The notes below the pieces were generated by a model, which made no database searches, was not told the origin of the DNA, and was given only the letters and a program-made list of their open reading frames with translations. Below, one piece after another: positions 15,900 to 24,361 of a DNA stretch of 64,000 nt. The stretch's first letter is position 1. Each line of letters starts with the position of its first letter. This DNA comes from JAHRAW01 sp028066695 (lineage in GTDB: Bacteria; Pseudomonadota; Gammaproteobacteria; Arenicellales; Poriferihabitantaceae). The position numbers and the translations under genes were made by a program. The DNA lies in NCBI GenBank assembly GCA_963457535.1, contig OY734803.1, positions 620,001 through 684,000 of the forward strand, given 5' to 3'.

Positions 15900-16787
15900 A
15901 TGTCCACCATGCCACAACCCGCCCGCGCCCGCGGATTCGCGCCCAAGCCGCCCAAACCGGCCCAACCGCCGCGCCCCGAGATGACCGACGCCGGCCTGGA
16001 ATCCATTCACGAAGTCGCCTCGCACAACCAGCGCGGCGAGGCGGAGCGCATCAACATAGTCGGCGAAATCCCGCTCACCATCAAAGTGGACGGCCGCGAA
16101 CTGGTCACGCTGATGACCCTCGGCACCCACCCGGAAAAACTCGTGCTCGGCTACCTGCGCAACCAGACACTGTTCGCGAATCTGGAGGAAATCGCCTCGG
16201 TCAAAGTGGACTGGGATCGCGAAATCGCCGAAGTGCGCACCGTCGCCGGCAGCGGCGTGCCTGGCCTGGAACGCATGAAACGCACCGTCACCACCGGCTG
16301 CGGACAGGGAACCATCCTCAGTTGCACCCTTGACAAATTATACGACCACCGCCTGCCGCCGCGAAAAATCCTGCAGTCCGACATCTACCGCACCCTCGCG
16401 CAAGTCTCGCGCCACAACAAAGCCTACCGCATGGCCGGCTCGGTGCACGGCTGCGGCCTGTGTTGCGGCGGCGAAGTGCTTCTGTTCATTGAAGACGTCG
16501 GCCGCCACAACGCGATGGACGCCATCGCCGGCGAAATGTGGCTGCGCGGCCTGCAGGGCGGCGACAAAATTTTCTACACCACCGGCCGCCTCACCTCCGA
16601 AATCGTAATGAAAGCCGCGCTGATGGGCATCCCCGCGCTAATCTCCCGCAACGGCGCAACCCACATGGGCTACGAACTCGCCCGCGACCTCGGCGTAACC
16701 CTGATAGCCCGCGCAAAAAGCCGCCACTTCGTCGCGCTGAACGCCGAGAACCTGGTGTTTGACGCGGTGCCGGAGGGGCGGGGCTGA
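15900..16787 (+). CDS. fdhD: FdhD-family sulfurtransferase, paralogue 1
   Basis: 295 residues from ATG 15900 (ATG 15909 is possible and matches the start of the second paralogue). FdhD proteins deliver sulfur from IscS to the molybdenum cofactor of formate dehydrogenase. The family core is clear: PLTIKVDGRELVTLMTLGTH, the cysteine-bearing TTGCGQGTILSC, SVHGCGLCCGGEVL, FIEDVGRHNAMDAIAGEMW and TTGRLTSEIVMKAA. It differs from paralogue 2 at the second site (GLCCGGE versus GLCRAGE). It sits alone between two surface-protein genes, about 40 kb from torD, so it may be a duplicated copy out of context. Confidence 0.9.
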   Translation: MSTMPQPARARGFAPKPPKPAQPPRPEMTDAGLESIHEVASHNQRGEAERINIVGEIPLTIKVDGRELVTLMTLGTHPEKLVLGYLRNQTLFANLEEIASVKVDWDREIAEVRTVAGSGVPGLERMKRTVTTGCGQGTILSCTLDKLYDHRLPPRKILQSDIYRTLAQVSRHNKAYRMAGSVHGCGLCCGGEVLLFIEDVGRHNAMDAIAGEMWLRGLQGGDKIFYTTGRLTSEIVMKAALMGIPALISRNGATHMGYELARDLGVTLIARAKSRHFVALNAENLVFDAVPEGRG

Positions 16788-17232
16788 ACTTTTGCATGCG
16801 GCATGTGTTGCGCGTGGCGTGGTTTTGAGGGGGCATCACCGCTGGCCGCTCTGTCCGCGGCATCGCAAATGGTCTAGGGAAATCCACTTGTTACGCTCCG
16901 TATTCCATTTATTGACCTTTTTTCCAGTTTTTGCGGGGGTTTTTGGGGGAAATCGTTGTTTTTTAGGCTTTTAGCGATTTTTTTGTAGTTTTTTGGTTTT
17001 TTCGAGAAAATCCCTCATTTTTGAAAAAATCTGGAAAAATTTACACATTATTTTTGCCATTCGCGCTCACTTCATCGCGCGACGGCTGATATGCTAATAC
17101 CCGCGCCCGGGCTCCTCACGTCCGCATTACATGAAAATCTCCGGCAATCTGGCGCGCACATATCCATTATTAATTTGTAAGTTTTTGTAAATATTAATAA
17201 TGAATTTTTATTAATCCCAACAGAGAAAACCC
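16788..17232. other. Long AT-rich spacer with phased T-tracts (probable curved DNA)
   Basis: No ORF with coding character. T-runs of 4-7 bases are centred near 16920, 16930, 16942, 16961, 16971, 16981, 16991 and 17000, followed by A/T runs at about 17020-17036. Spacing is close to one helical turn, the classical pattern of intrinsic curvature. Confidence 0.6.
17166..17201 (+). promoter_or_regulatory. AT-rich inverted repeat upstream of the Calx-beta/dockerin gene
   Basis: ATTATTAAT (17166-17174) and ATTAATAAT (17193-17201) are perfect 9-bp inverted arms with an 18-base centre, 32 bases before the start codon. Could be an operator, or a hairpin in the leader. No consensus regulator recognised. 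Confidence 0.45.
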
Positions 17233-19206
17233 ATGACTTCAAAAATGCAAGCGTTTTTGAAACTCACGGTCGCCGCGCTGCTGTCTTTCGCCACCGCGCC
17301 GCTTTACGCCGCCGCGCCGGTGCAAAAGATGGGATTCACCGAACCCAATCAAACGCCGCCTTTCCTCATGGACAAGGACATGACGCGAGGCGCAGCCGGC
17401 GACGGCTCGCTGGTTTTCAGCCTGGACCTGCTCTTCGGCGCAAACACCCCGAAGACGACCAGCATTCTGCCGCTGATCCAATACGACTCGGCAAAACTGG
17501 ACATCATCGAGATTGCGAATGTCGCGCAAGCCGGTCTCGTTAAACCGGACCCGGCGCGCCTCAACGAATACAAGTACCGGATTGCCGAATCATCGCGCAA
17601 TCCGGCGTTTGCGGATGCGGACATGGAGTTTGCCCTCGCTTGGATTGACCTGAACGAAATCACCGCTGTTTCCGGCGCGACTCCGGAGAAGCCGATGCGC
17701 GTTGCCACGGTCAAATTCCGATGGCGGGCGGACGCCACCGGCGACAGCCAAATTGCCATCATTGAGGCCGAGGCGGGAGTTGCAGACGAGGGCTTCCACG
17801 GAACGAACATCTTCCTCCAAGGCCCCGTGCAGGCGGAAATCACCGCGCGCCCGAAAAGCATTGACGCAACCGCCGGCGCGACGGAAATTCGCGTGAAATG
17901 CGCGTTGTCGCGCCCTGTTTCCACGCCGGTGATTTGCGCGCTCGGCGGCGGCAGTGGCGCGGAGCCGGGCGGCTACACCGCTCCCCCGGCGATGCACAGC
18001 GCGACCATCGTCATCCCGGAGGGCAAAACCTGGAAATCGCGCACATTCCACATCACCCCGAAAGCATCCGACGCCGGAAAAACGCTCAAAATCGCCCTCC
18101 GGGACGCTTCCGGCGCCAACCGCGCGGAAATTGCGCGCGACCCCGAACCCGCGCGCATTTTGCTGACGACGCCGGGCCTGGATGTTTCCAAAGAGAGCAT
18201 CACGACCAGAGAGGGCGGCCGCGACAAGAAATTCAAGGTGCGCCTGACGGTGCCGCCGAGCGGCGGGGATGTGGTCGTGGCAATCAGCAGCACCGACACC
18301 GGCGAAGCAACGGTAGATCCTGCATCGTTGCGATTCACCTCGGAAAACTGGGACGAAAAGCAGGAAGTGACCGTCAAAGGCGCGGACGACCGTTTTGACG
18401 ACGGCGACCAGGAATACAAGATTAATCTCGTGGTGGACAGCGCCAACACCGGCGCAACGCGCTACCACAACATCGCCGCGTCCGTCTCCGGCACGACCAT
18501 TGACACCGATGAAGCGAAACCCGTCCTGAAAGCGTTCCCGATCTATCTGAGCGAGACGGGCGGAAAACAAACTGTCGTCATCACCGCGGAATTGGACGAT
18601 TCGGTCGTTTTTGAGTCCGATACCCGCATAACGCTCAAAAATGCGGGCGGCACCGCGACCGAGGGCGCGGACTACAGGAGTTTCACCCTCCAGGACAGCA
18701 TCGTCATTCCCGCGGGGGCGGCGACCGCTAGTTTGACATTCGCGATTCGCACCAAACCCGACACTTTTAATGATGAGAAAGAAACCATTCTCATCGCCGG
18801 CGAATTCGACCGCCCCGGCGTCACTGCCGATGCCGTTGAACTGACCATCAGCGAATTCAATCTGAATGTGGACGGCAACAGCGGCAACAACGACGAAGCC
18901 GTCGTTACCGCTCAGGACGGAATTTTGATCATGCGCTACTTGCTGGGCGTGCGTGGTGATGCCTTAACCGCGGGGCAAACCGGCGCGACCCCCGAAACGG
19001 TCGAATCGCATATCCAGAAATGCCTCGCTATCTTGGATGTGGACGACGATGAAGATGTCGATGAAACTGACGGTACTCTGGTCGCGCGGTATTTGCTCGG
19101 CTTGCGCGGGCTTGCGCTGGTTCACGATCTCTACGGACCGGAAGTGCCGAAACTGCCGAAAGCGGCGGTAATAACGCAGCATCTCGACCGGTTCGCGCCG
19201 CAGTGA
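17233..19206 (+). CDS. Secreted protein with cohesin-like, Calx-beta and dockerin-like modules
   Basis: 657 residues. Sec signal peptide (residues 1-27, ...APLYAAA). About 40-195 resembles a cohesin-type beta-sandwich (GSLVFSLDLLFG, LIQYDSAKLDI). The middle (about 320-545) has two Calx-beta-like units (SFTLQDSIVIPAGAATASL, EKETILIAG). The C-terminal 100 residues hold two dockerin-like repeats: NVDGNSGNNDEAVVTAQDG then LIMRYLLGVRG, and LDVDDDEDVDETDGTL then VARYLLGLRG, with acidic Ca2+-loop residues. An extracellular Ca2+-dependent adhesin or scaffold is plausible. It lies between two surface proteases, which may process it. Exact module borders are inferred. Confidence 0.75.
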   Translation: MTSKMQAFLKLTVAALLSFATAPLYAAAPVQKMGFTEPNQTPPFLMDKDMTRGAAGDGSLVFSLDLLFGANTPKTTSILPLIQYDSAKLDIIEIANVAQAGLVKPDPARLNEYKYRIAESSRNPAFADADMEFALAWIDLNEITAVSGATPEKPMRVATVKFRWRADATGDSQIAIIEAEAGVADEGFHGTNIFLQGPVQAEITARPKSIDATAGATEIRVKCALSRPVSTPVICALGGGSGAEPGGYTAPPAMHSATIVIPEGKTWKSRTFHITPKASDAGKTLKIALRDASGANRAEIARDPEPARILLTTPGLDVSKESITTREGGRDKKFKVRLTVPPSGGDVVVAISSTDTGEATVDPASLRFTSENWDEKQEVTVKGADDRFDDGDQEYKINLVVDSANTGATRYHNIAASVSGTTIDTDEAKPVLKAFPIYLSETGGKQTVVITAELDDSVVFESDTRITLKNAGGTATEGADYRSFTLQDSIVIPAGAATASLTFAIRTKPDTFNDEKETILIAGEFDRPGVTADAVELTISEFNLNVDGNSGNNDEAVVTAQDGILIMRYLLGVRGDALTAGQTGATPETVESHIQKCLAILDVDDDEDVDETDGTLVARYLLGLRGLALVHDLYGPEVPKLPKAAVITQHLDRFAPQ

Positions 19207-19309
19207 GCAGGGCCCATAGTGGGCAATTTGTGCCATATCCGGCGGGAATCTGCGTGATTTCGCCTCGGTTGCTCTTGCATCCGTGTCCGGCTTCTCGCGC
19301 CCGCGTCGT

Positions 19310-21925
19310 ATGAAAAAACGCATCACCACCCGGCTTCGCCGATTCGCGCAATGTCCCGCATTGTGCGCCGCGCTTTTGCTCGCGGGTTGCGGCGGTGGTG
19401 GCGGCGCATCGGCGCCGACGGCAAGCACGGAAACGCCCCCCCCTGACACTACGCAACAGCCGAGCGACCCGGGCTCAACCAGTTCGCCGACCCCGGAGAT
19501 GCCGCCCGATCCTGATGCTTGGCGCGCTGCTCTGCCGCTGGGCGGCCTCTCAGCCTACACCGAGGCCCAACTCGCTGAACAAAAAGAGGCGGCGGAGCAG
19601 TTTGAAAACTCGCCGGAATACAAGCCGTGGGCAAACAACAAGGACCGCAGGTCTACGCAATTGGCGCAAATTAATGCGTCCATGGCCTACGCGCGCGGCG
19701 CAACCGGCAAAGGCGAAGTAGTCGCCCTTACCGACACGGGCTTCTACCGCGATGTGCGGCACGATGAATTTGCAAACAAAATCATCCAAGGGGGGACGAC
19801 GACCCTCCCTTCCGGCAGTGGGGAACATGCCGTCAAAGTCGCATCTATGATCGCCGCCAAGCGCGGCGGAGACGACAAGCGCGGGAACATGCATGGAGTT
19901 GCCTTTGACGCCAAACTGGTCTTCCAGCAATTCACCACCCAATATTTTCCCGCCGACCTTAACACGGTAACCGAGGAAGACAACAAAAGGGTTGTGGAGG
20001 GAGTTCTCGACCTCCAATACGCGCGCGACCACGGTGCAGCCATCGTGAACTTCAGTTTGGGCATCATCCCTTTTGCCCGGCATGGTTTCATCCACGAGTA
20101 CCACGATGGCACCAGAAATCAAGAAATCCTCAACAAGTTTCAATACTCGGCGGATTATCTGGCGCAAAAAGACACCCCCGATGCGAACAAAATCATCGTT
20201 GTCTGGGCTGCCGGAAACGACGACGGCAAGTCACCGGGGATATTTAAAGGCCTCGGTGTGCATTTCCCCGATTTGCGGAAAAATGTCCTCACGGTGGTGG
20301 CGGTCGACCAAAACGGCGACATCAAAACAAAAGCCCCCAATGACGACACTGACTGGGGCAGCAACCGGTGCGGCATCGCAAAGGCGTTCTGCCTTGCCGC
20401 GCCGGGGGTGGACATAGTGGCTGCTAGCGCGAAGAGGATAACGGGCGCCCTGCCAACCGCCAAAAAGGCCAATGAAAGACACCTCACTGGTGGCACCTCA
20501 CTTGCCGCGCCTGCGGTCAGCGGCGGGCTTGCCGTGTTGCGCTCGCATTTCAAGGATGGAAACACCTACCAACTCGGCAACACCGAACTGGTCGCGCGCT
20601 TGCTCGCCACCGCCAACAAAGATGGCAAATACGCCAACTCCGACATCTACGGCCACGGCCTGATGGACTTGGACGCGGCAACCAAACCCTACGGCAACTT
20701 GATGAATGCCCTCTCCACCGACCCCAACGCCCGGCCGTTTGACGCTTCCGCCTTCTCCCTCAGCGGCAACGCCTTCGGCGGCGCGATGCGCGACGCCCTC
20801 GGCGGCGTGAAAATCGCCGCGTTTGACGAACTGGACGCGCCGTTTTTCTTCCCGCTCGCCGACGGCGTCTCCCATGCCCCGCAAATCTCCGCCGGACATT
20901 CCGACACCTTGCACGAGCACGAACTCGCCCTCGGCGGCGCGGCAAATGCAAGTCTCGCGCTCTCCCTCGCCGCCGGCGAATTGTCCGCCGCGCGCATTCG
21001 GCGCGGCAACCTGTGGTTCTCCTACGGACACCACGGCGGACGCGAAGCCGGGCTGTATTACGGCGACCATGCCAATCACTTGGCCGGCGGGAATGAAAAT
21101 CTCATCGGAAACTTCGGCATGAATTTCGCCACGGAAAATGCCGCGGAAACCTCCGCGAACGCCGCCCGCCACTTCCGCGCCCCGCTGGCATTCGCCTCGC
21201 CCTACCTGTCGCTGGTCCGCGACGGACCCGGCCTCGGCTGGTCGCAGCCCCTGCGCTCCGGCGCGCGTTTCGGTTTCTCGCTGATGCACGGCGCGCCGCA
21301 GTTTGACCACTTCGCAAACCCCGGCGGCGCGCGCGGACTCGGCGCGTTGTTTGACTTCCGCCCCAACAACACCTCCCTCTCCCTGCAAGCCGGCGCGGTG
21401 CGCGAAGCCGACGGCTTTTTGGGCGCGCGCGCCCAAGGCAACTTCGGCGAAATCTCCGCCGACACCGCCTTCGCCGGCATCGGCGGCGACTGGGCGGCAA
21501 TGCAAAACTGGCGCCTGCTCGCCTCAGCCTACCTCGGCCACACCAAGGCCGACACCGGAGACGGCATGCTGCGCGCCGCCGATGACATCGTCAGTAGCGC
21601 ATTCAGCCTCGGCCTGGCGCGCGCCGGACTTGCCCGCCGCGGCGACTGGCTCGGTCTGCGATTGTCGCAACCGCTTCGCGCCGAAAGCGGCGCCGCGCAT
21701 CTGCGCATCCCCGCCGGCCGCACCAAATACCGCGAAGTCCTCCACCGCCAACACAAACTGGAACTCACCCCGAGCGGCCGCAACCTGCAGGTGGAAGCCG
21801 AATACCGCGTCCCCTTTGCCGGCGGAAACTTGCGCGCCGGCCTCGGCTTTGACCGCCACGCCAACCACGACCGCGCGCGCGACTTGGAAACCTTTCTGCG
21901 GCTCGGGTTTGAGCGGCGGTTTTAG
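19310..21925 (+). CDS. Autotransporter subtilisin-like serine protease B (lipoprotein)
   Basis: 871 residues from ATG 19310. Lipoprotein signal with lipobox LAGC (Cys27), then a Gly/Ser/Thr/Pro linker. S8 domain about 125-480: Asp142 (ALTDTGF), His173 (GEHAVKVASM, instead of the usual HGT pattern), Asn303 (WAAGNDDG), Ser397 (TGGTSLAAPAVSGG). Autotransporter beta-domain at the C-terminus ends in LGFERRF. Protease domains of A and B are clearly diverged while the barrels share an almost identical core, pointing to different substrates on a common secretion module. Confidence 0.92.
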   Translation: MKKRITTRLRRFAQCPALCAALLLAGCGGGGGASAPTASTETPPPDTTQQPSDPGSTSSPTPEMPPDPDAWRAALPLGGLSAYTEAQLAEQKEAAEQFENSPEYKPWANNKDRRSTQLAQINASMAYARGATGKGEVVALTDTGFYRDVRHDEFANKIIQGGTTTLPSGSGEHAVKVASMIAAKRGGDDKRGNMHGVAFDAKLVFQQFTTQYFPADLNTVTEEDNKRVVEGVLDLQYARDHGAAIVNFSLGIIPFARHGFIHEYHDGTRNQEILNKFQYSADYLAQKDTPDANKIIVVWAAGNDDGKSPGIFKGLGVHFPDLRKNVLTVVAVDQNGDIKTKAPNDDTDWGSNRCGIAKAFCLAAPGVDIVAASAKRITGALPTAKKANERHLTGGTSLAAPAVSGGLAVLRSHFKDGNTYQLGNTELVARLLATANKDGKYANSDIYGHGLMDLDAATKPYGNLMNALSTDPNARPFDASAFSLSGNAFGGAMRDALGGVKIAAFDELDAPFFFPLADGVSHAPQISAGHSDTLHEHELALGGAANASLALSLAAGELSAARIRRGNLWFSYGHHGGREAGLYYGDHANHLAGGNENLIGNFGMNFATENAAETSANAARHFRAPLAFASPYLSLVRDGPGLGWSQPLRSGARFGFSLMHGAPQFDHFANPGGARGLGALFDFRPNNTSLSLQAGAVREADGFLGARAQGNFGEISADTAFAGIGGDWAAMQNWRLLASAYLGHTKADTGDGMLRAADDIVSSAFSLGLARAGLARRGDWLGLRLSQPLRAESGAAHLRIPAGRTKYREVLHRQHKLELTPSGRNLQVEAEYRVPFAGGNLRAGLGFDRHANHDRARDLETFLRLGFERRF
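20917..21672. repeat. 756-bp near-identical repeat in the autotransporter barrel region, copy 2
   Basis: Partner of 14828-15583, same orientation, offset 6,089 bases. Such a direct repeat could also mediate deletion of the intervening fdhD and dockerin genes. Confidence 0.85.
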
Positions 21926-21944
21926 GGGGGAATCCGTTGTTTTG

Positions 21945-21981
21945 CAAAAAACATGCTCTGCCCTTTCGGGGCAGAGCATGC
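21945..21981 (-). terminator. Intrinsic terminator of the small acidic protein gene
   Basis: Perfect 12-bp stem CATGCTCTGCCC / GGGCAGAGCATG with a short loop. On the minus strand it is followed by six T residues (A-run 21946-21951). It lies just after the TGA of the 44-residue ORF and also separates it from the convergent autotransporter gene. Confidence 0.8.
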
Positions 21982-21991
21982 GCGGCGACTG

Positions 21992-22126
21992 TCAGTCGTC
22001 GTCATCATCGTCATCGAAATGACCGAGGTTTTCGCGGTTTTCCATATCCGCTTCATACTCGTCGTTGTTCGGATTTTTCACATCCGAACGCTGATCATTG
22101 GATGAACGGTCTCTGCCTTCTGACAT
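21992..22126 (-). CDS. Small acidic, disordered protein (44 aa)
   Basis: From ATG 22126 with a GGAG ribosome site 7 bases upstream. Very hydrophilic: MSEGRDRSSNDQRSDVK, then Asn/Asp/Glu-rich sequence ending in a run of seven Asp residues. No transmembrane segment, no cysteine. Its own terminator follows the stop codon, which argues for a real gene despite the small size. Function unknown; the poly-Asp tail could bind divalent metal or mimic nucleic acid. Confidence 0.6.
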   Translation of the reverse strand: MSEGRDRSSNDQRSDVKNPNNDEYEADMENRENLGHFDDDDDDD

Positions 22127-22354
22127 GTTGATGTCTCCGGTGAAATGTTTTGCGCCGATTAACAGCGCGCTTTGCATTGCCCGCATGAGCAACACCCCCG
22201 CTGCCATAAAACGCCGGCAACGCGTGGCAAGCGTAGCACATAGCAAAGAGGGTTGAGCGGCGGTTTTAAGCGCCGCCGCATCACCATAACCGGGCCGCCC
22301 CCCGCGCCCAGGATTGCGCTACAATCCGCGCCGCACCTCATCCGTCCCCGCCCA

Positions 22355-22762
22355 ATGCTGCTCCAATTCGCCGCCGCCAACTGGTATCTGTTCGTCATGC
22401 TCGGCGTCATCGTGCTGCTGCTGACGCTCAGCGGCTCGCGCGGCGCGCGCAAGGTTTCGCCGATGCAATTGCCGGGCATGCAGGCGCGCCACTCGGCCGT
22501 GGTCGTGGATGTCTGCGCGGAAGACGCGTATAAAAAGGGGCACATTGAGCAGTCCATCAACCTGCCCCTCGGCCAATTCGGCGACAAACTCGCCAAACTC
22601 AACAAGCACAAGAGCAAGCCGATCATTCTTGCCTGCCATAACGGCACGCTGTCGCCGCGCGCCGCCTCCATTCTGCGGCGCAACGACTTCGGCGAGTTAT
22701 ACATTCTGGAAGGCGGCCTCGCCGCCTGGAAAAAAGAAAACCTGCCGCTGGTGAAAAACTGA
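22355..22762 (+). CDS. Membrane-anchored rhodanese-like protein (YibN-like)
   Basis: 135 residues from ATG 22355. N-terminal transmembrane helix (about 10-30, WYLFVMLGVIVLLLTLSG), then a rhodanese domain with VVVDVCAEDAYKKGHIEQS, the active-site loop ACHNGTLS (Cys as sulfur acceptor) and GGLAAWKKENLP. Possible thiosulfate or persulfide sulfurtransferase at the inner membrane. It overlaps secB by one base (TGATG), reproducing the yibN-secB-gpsA order of other gammaproteobacteria. Confidence 0.88.
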   Translation: MLLQFAAANWYLFVMLGVIVLLLTLSGSRGARKVSPMQLPGMQARHSAVVVDVCAEDAYKKGHIEQSINLPLGQFGDKLAKLNKHKSKPIILACHNGTLSPRAASILRRNDFGELYILEGGLAAWKKENLPLVKN

Positions 22763-23268
22763 TGGCCGCCGACAAACCGAATCCGCAACCCGCCGCCGCC
22801 CCCGGTCAGCAACCGCGCGCCGCCGTGGAGGCGAAAAAGGTCTACCTGAAAGACGCCTCGTTTGAATCGCCGGCCAGTCCGCAGGTGTTCGCCGAGGGCG
22901 AACTCAAGCCGCAACTGGATGTGCGCATGTCCATGACCCACCAGCCGATCGGGCCCAACTTCCACGAAGTCGTGCTCAGCACCACGGTCACCGCCAAGCA
23001 CGGCGACAAGCCGCTGTTTCTCGCCGAGATCCAGCAGGCCGGAATTTTTGAAGTGCGCAACATGAAGGAGGAGGAAACCGAGGCGGTGCTGGAGACCGCC
23101 TGCCCGCATGTCCTGCTGCCTTTCGCGCGCGAATCGCTCGCCAGCATCGTCTCCAAAGGCGGCTTCCCGCAACTCCTGCTGAGCCCGATCAATTTTCAGG
23201 CGCTCTACCTGCAGAAGAAGTCCAAAGGCGCGGACGCGCCCGCCGCAAACCCCGGCGCGGCAAACTGA
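22762..23268 (+). CDS. secB: Protein-export chaperone SecB
   Basis: 168 residues, slightly longer than usual because of Pro/Ala-rich ends. Tetrameric cytoplasmic chaperone that holds preproteins unfolded for SecA. Diagnostic segments: VYLKDASFESP, FHEVVLSTTVTAK, LAEIQQAGIFEV, CPHVLLPFARE, GGFPQLLLSPINF. Expected to serve the abundant outer-membrane and autotransporter proteins coded nearby. Start overlaps the rhodanese stop; gpsA begins 5 bases downstream. Confidence 0.96.
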   Translation: MAADKPNPQPAAAPGQQPRAAVEAKKVYLKDASFESPASPQVFAEGELKPQLDVRMSMTHQPIGPNFHEVVLSTTVTAKHGDKPLFLAEIQQAGIFEVRNMKEEETEAVLETACPHVLLPFARESLASIVSKGGFPQLLLSPINFQALYLQKKSKGADAPAANPGAAN

Positions 23269-23273
23269 CGCGC

Positions 23274-24308
23274 ATGCCGCCGAACGCGGTCTCGGTCATC
23301 GGCGCCGGCTCGTGGGGCACCGCGCTCGCGCTGCTGCTGGCGCGCAACATTGACCGCGTGCGCCTGTGGGGGCGCAATCAGGTGCACCTCGCCGAGATGG
23401 AAAAGCGCCGCGTCAACCGGCGCTATCTGCCGGACGCGGAATTCCCGCCGAACCTGCAGGTGGAAGCCGACATGAAAACCCTCGCCGCCGCCGACGGCGA
23501 ACTCGCTTTCGTCCTCGCCCCGCCGAGCCGCGCTCTGCGCGAAACCCTGGAGGCGCTGCGCGCCGCGCTGGAATCCGCCGGGCGCGACCCGCTGGAAACC
23601 TCGCTGATCTGGGCCTGCAAGGGCTTTGACGCCGGCGGAAAACTCCCCGGCGAAGTGGTCGCCGAAGTATTTGACCGCGGCGGCGAAGTGACCGGCGCGC
23701 GCGCCGTAATCTCCGGCCCCAGTTTCGCCGTGGAAACCGCGCGCGAAATGCCGACCGCGCTGACCCTGGCATGCGCCGAGCGCGCCGCCGCGCAGTCGCT
23801 CGCCGAATGGTTTCGCACGCTGACCACGCGCATCTATTCCGCCGACGACATGATCGGCGTGCAGTTCGGCGGCGCGGTCAAGAATGTTTTGGCGGTCGCC
23901 GCCGGCATCAGCGACGGACTCGGGCACGGCGCCAACGCCCGCGCCGCGCTGATCACCCGCGGCCTCGCCGAGATGACCCGGCTCGGAGTCGCCCTCGGCG
24001 GCCGCGCCGAAACCTTCACCGGCCTCGCCGGCGTCGGCGATCTCATTCTTACCTGCACCGACGACCAGTCGCGCAACCGCCGCCTCGGCCTCGGCGTCGG
24101 CCGCGGCGAATCGGCGGAAAGCGTCTGCAAAGAAATCGGCCAGGAAGTGGAGGGCATGCACACCTCGCGCGCGCTGCACGAATTGAGCGTCCGCCACGAA
24201 GTGGAAATGCCCATCAGCGAGCAGGTCTACCGCGTGCTGCACCGCGGACACGATCCGAAACTCGCGGTGCGCGCATTGCTGAAACGCGACCCGAAATCTG
24301 AGGCGTAA
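23274..24308 (+). CDS. gpsA: Glycerol-3-phosphate dehydrogenase [NAD(P)+]
   Basis: 344 residues. Reduces dihydroxyacetone phosphate to sn-glycerol-3-phosphate for phospholipid synthesis. N-terminal nucleotide-binding GAGSWGTALA, substrate-site segments ISGPSFAVE, FGGAVKNVLAVAAGISDGLG, GLAGVGDLILTCT and SRNRRLG. Length and start are typical. Follows secB in the same transcription unit. Confidence 0.96.
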   Translation: MPPNAVSVIGAGSWGTALALLLARNIDRVRLWGRNQVHLAEMEKRRVNRRYLPDAEFPPNLQVEADMKTLAAADGELAFVLAPPSRALRETLEALRAALESAGRDPLETSLIWACKGFDAGGKLPGEVVAEVFDRGGEVTGARAVISGPSFAVETAREMPTALTLACAERAAAQSLAEWFRTLTTRIYSADDMIGVQFGGAVKNVLAVAAGISDGLGHGANARAALITRGLAEMTRLGVALGGRAETFTGLAGVGDLILTCTDDQSRNRRLGLGVGRGESAESVCKEIGQEVEGMHTSRALHELSVRHEVEMPISEQVYRVLHRGHDPKLAVRALLKRDPKSEA

Positions 24309-24361
24309 AACGCCCCTTTAAACCACATTTAATCGGCGTTTAAACCGCCTTTAATTCGCGC

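Noticed and set aside
22159..23172. 337-codon minus-strand ORF opposite the rhodanese and secB genes
   Set aside because: Shadow frame; plus-strand rhodanese, secB and their overlap are clear.
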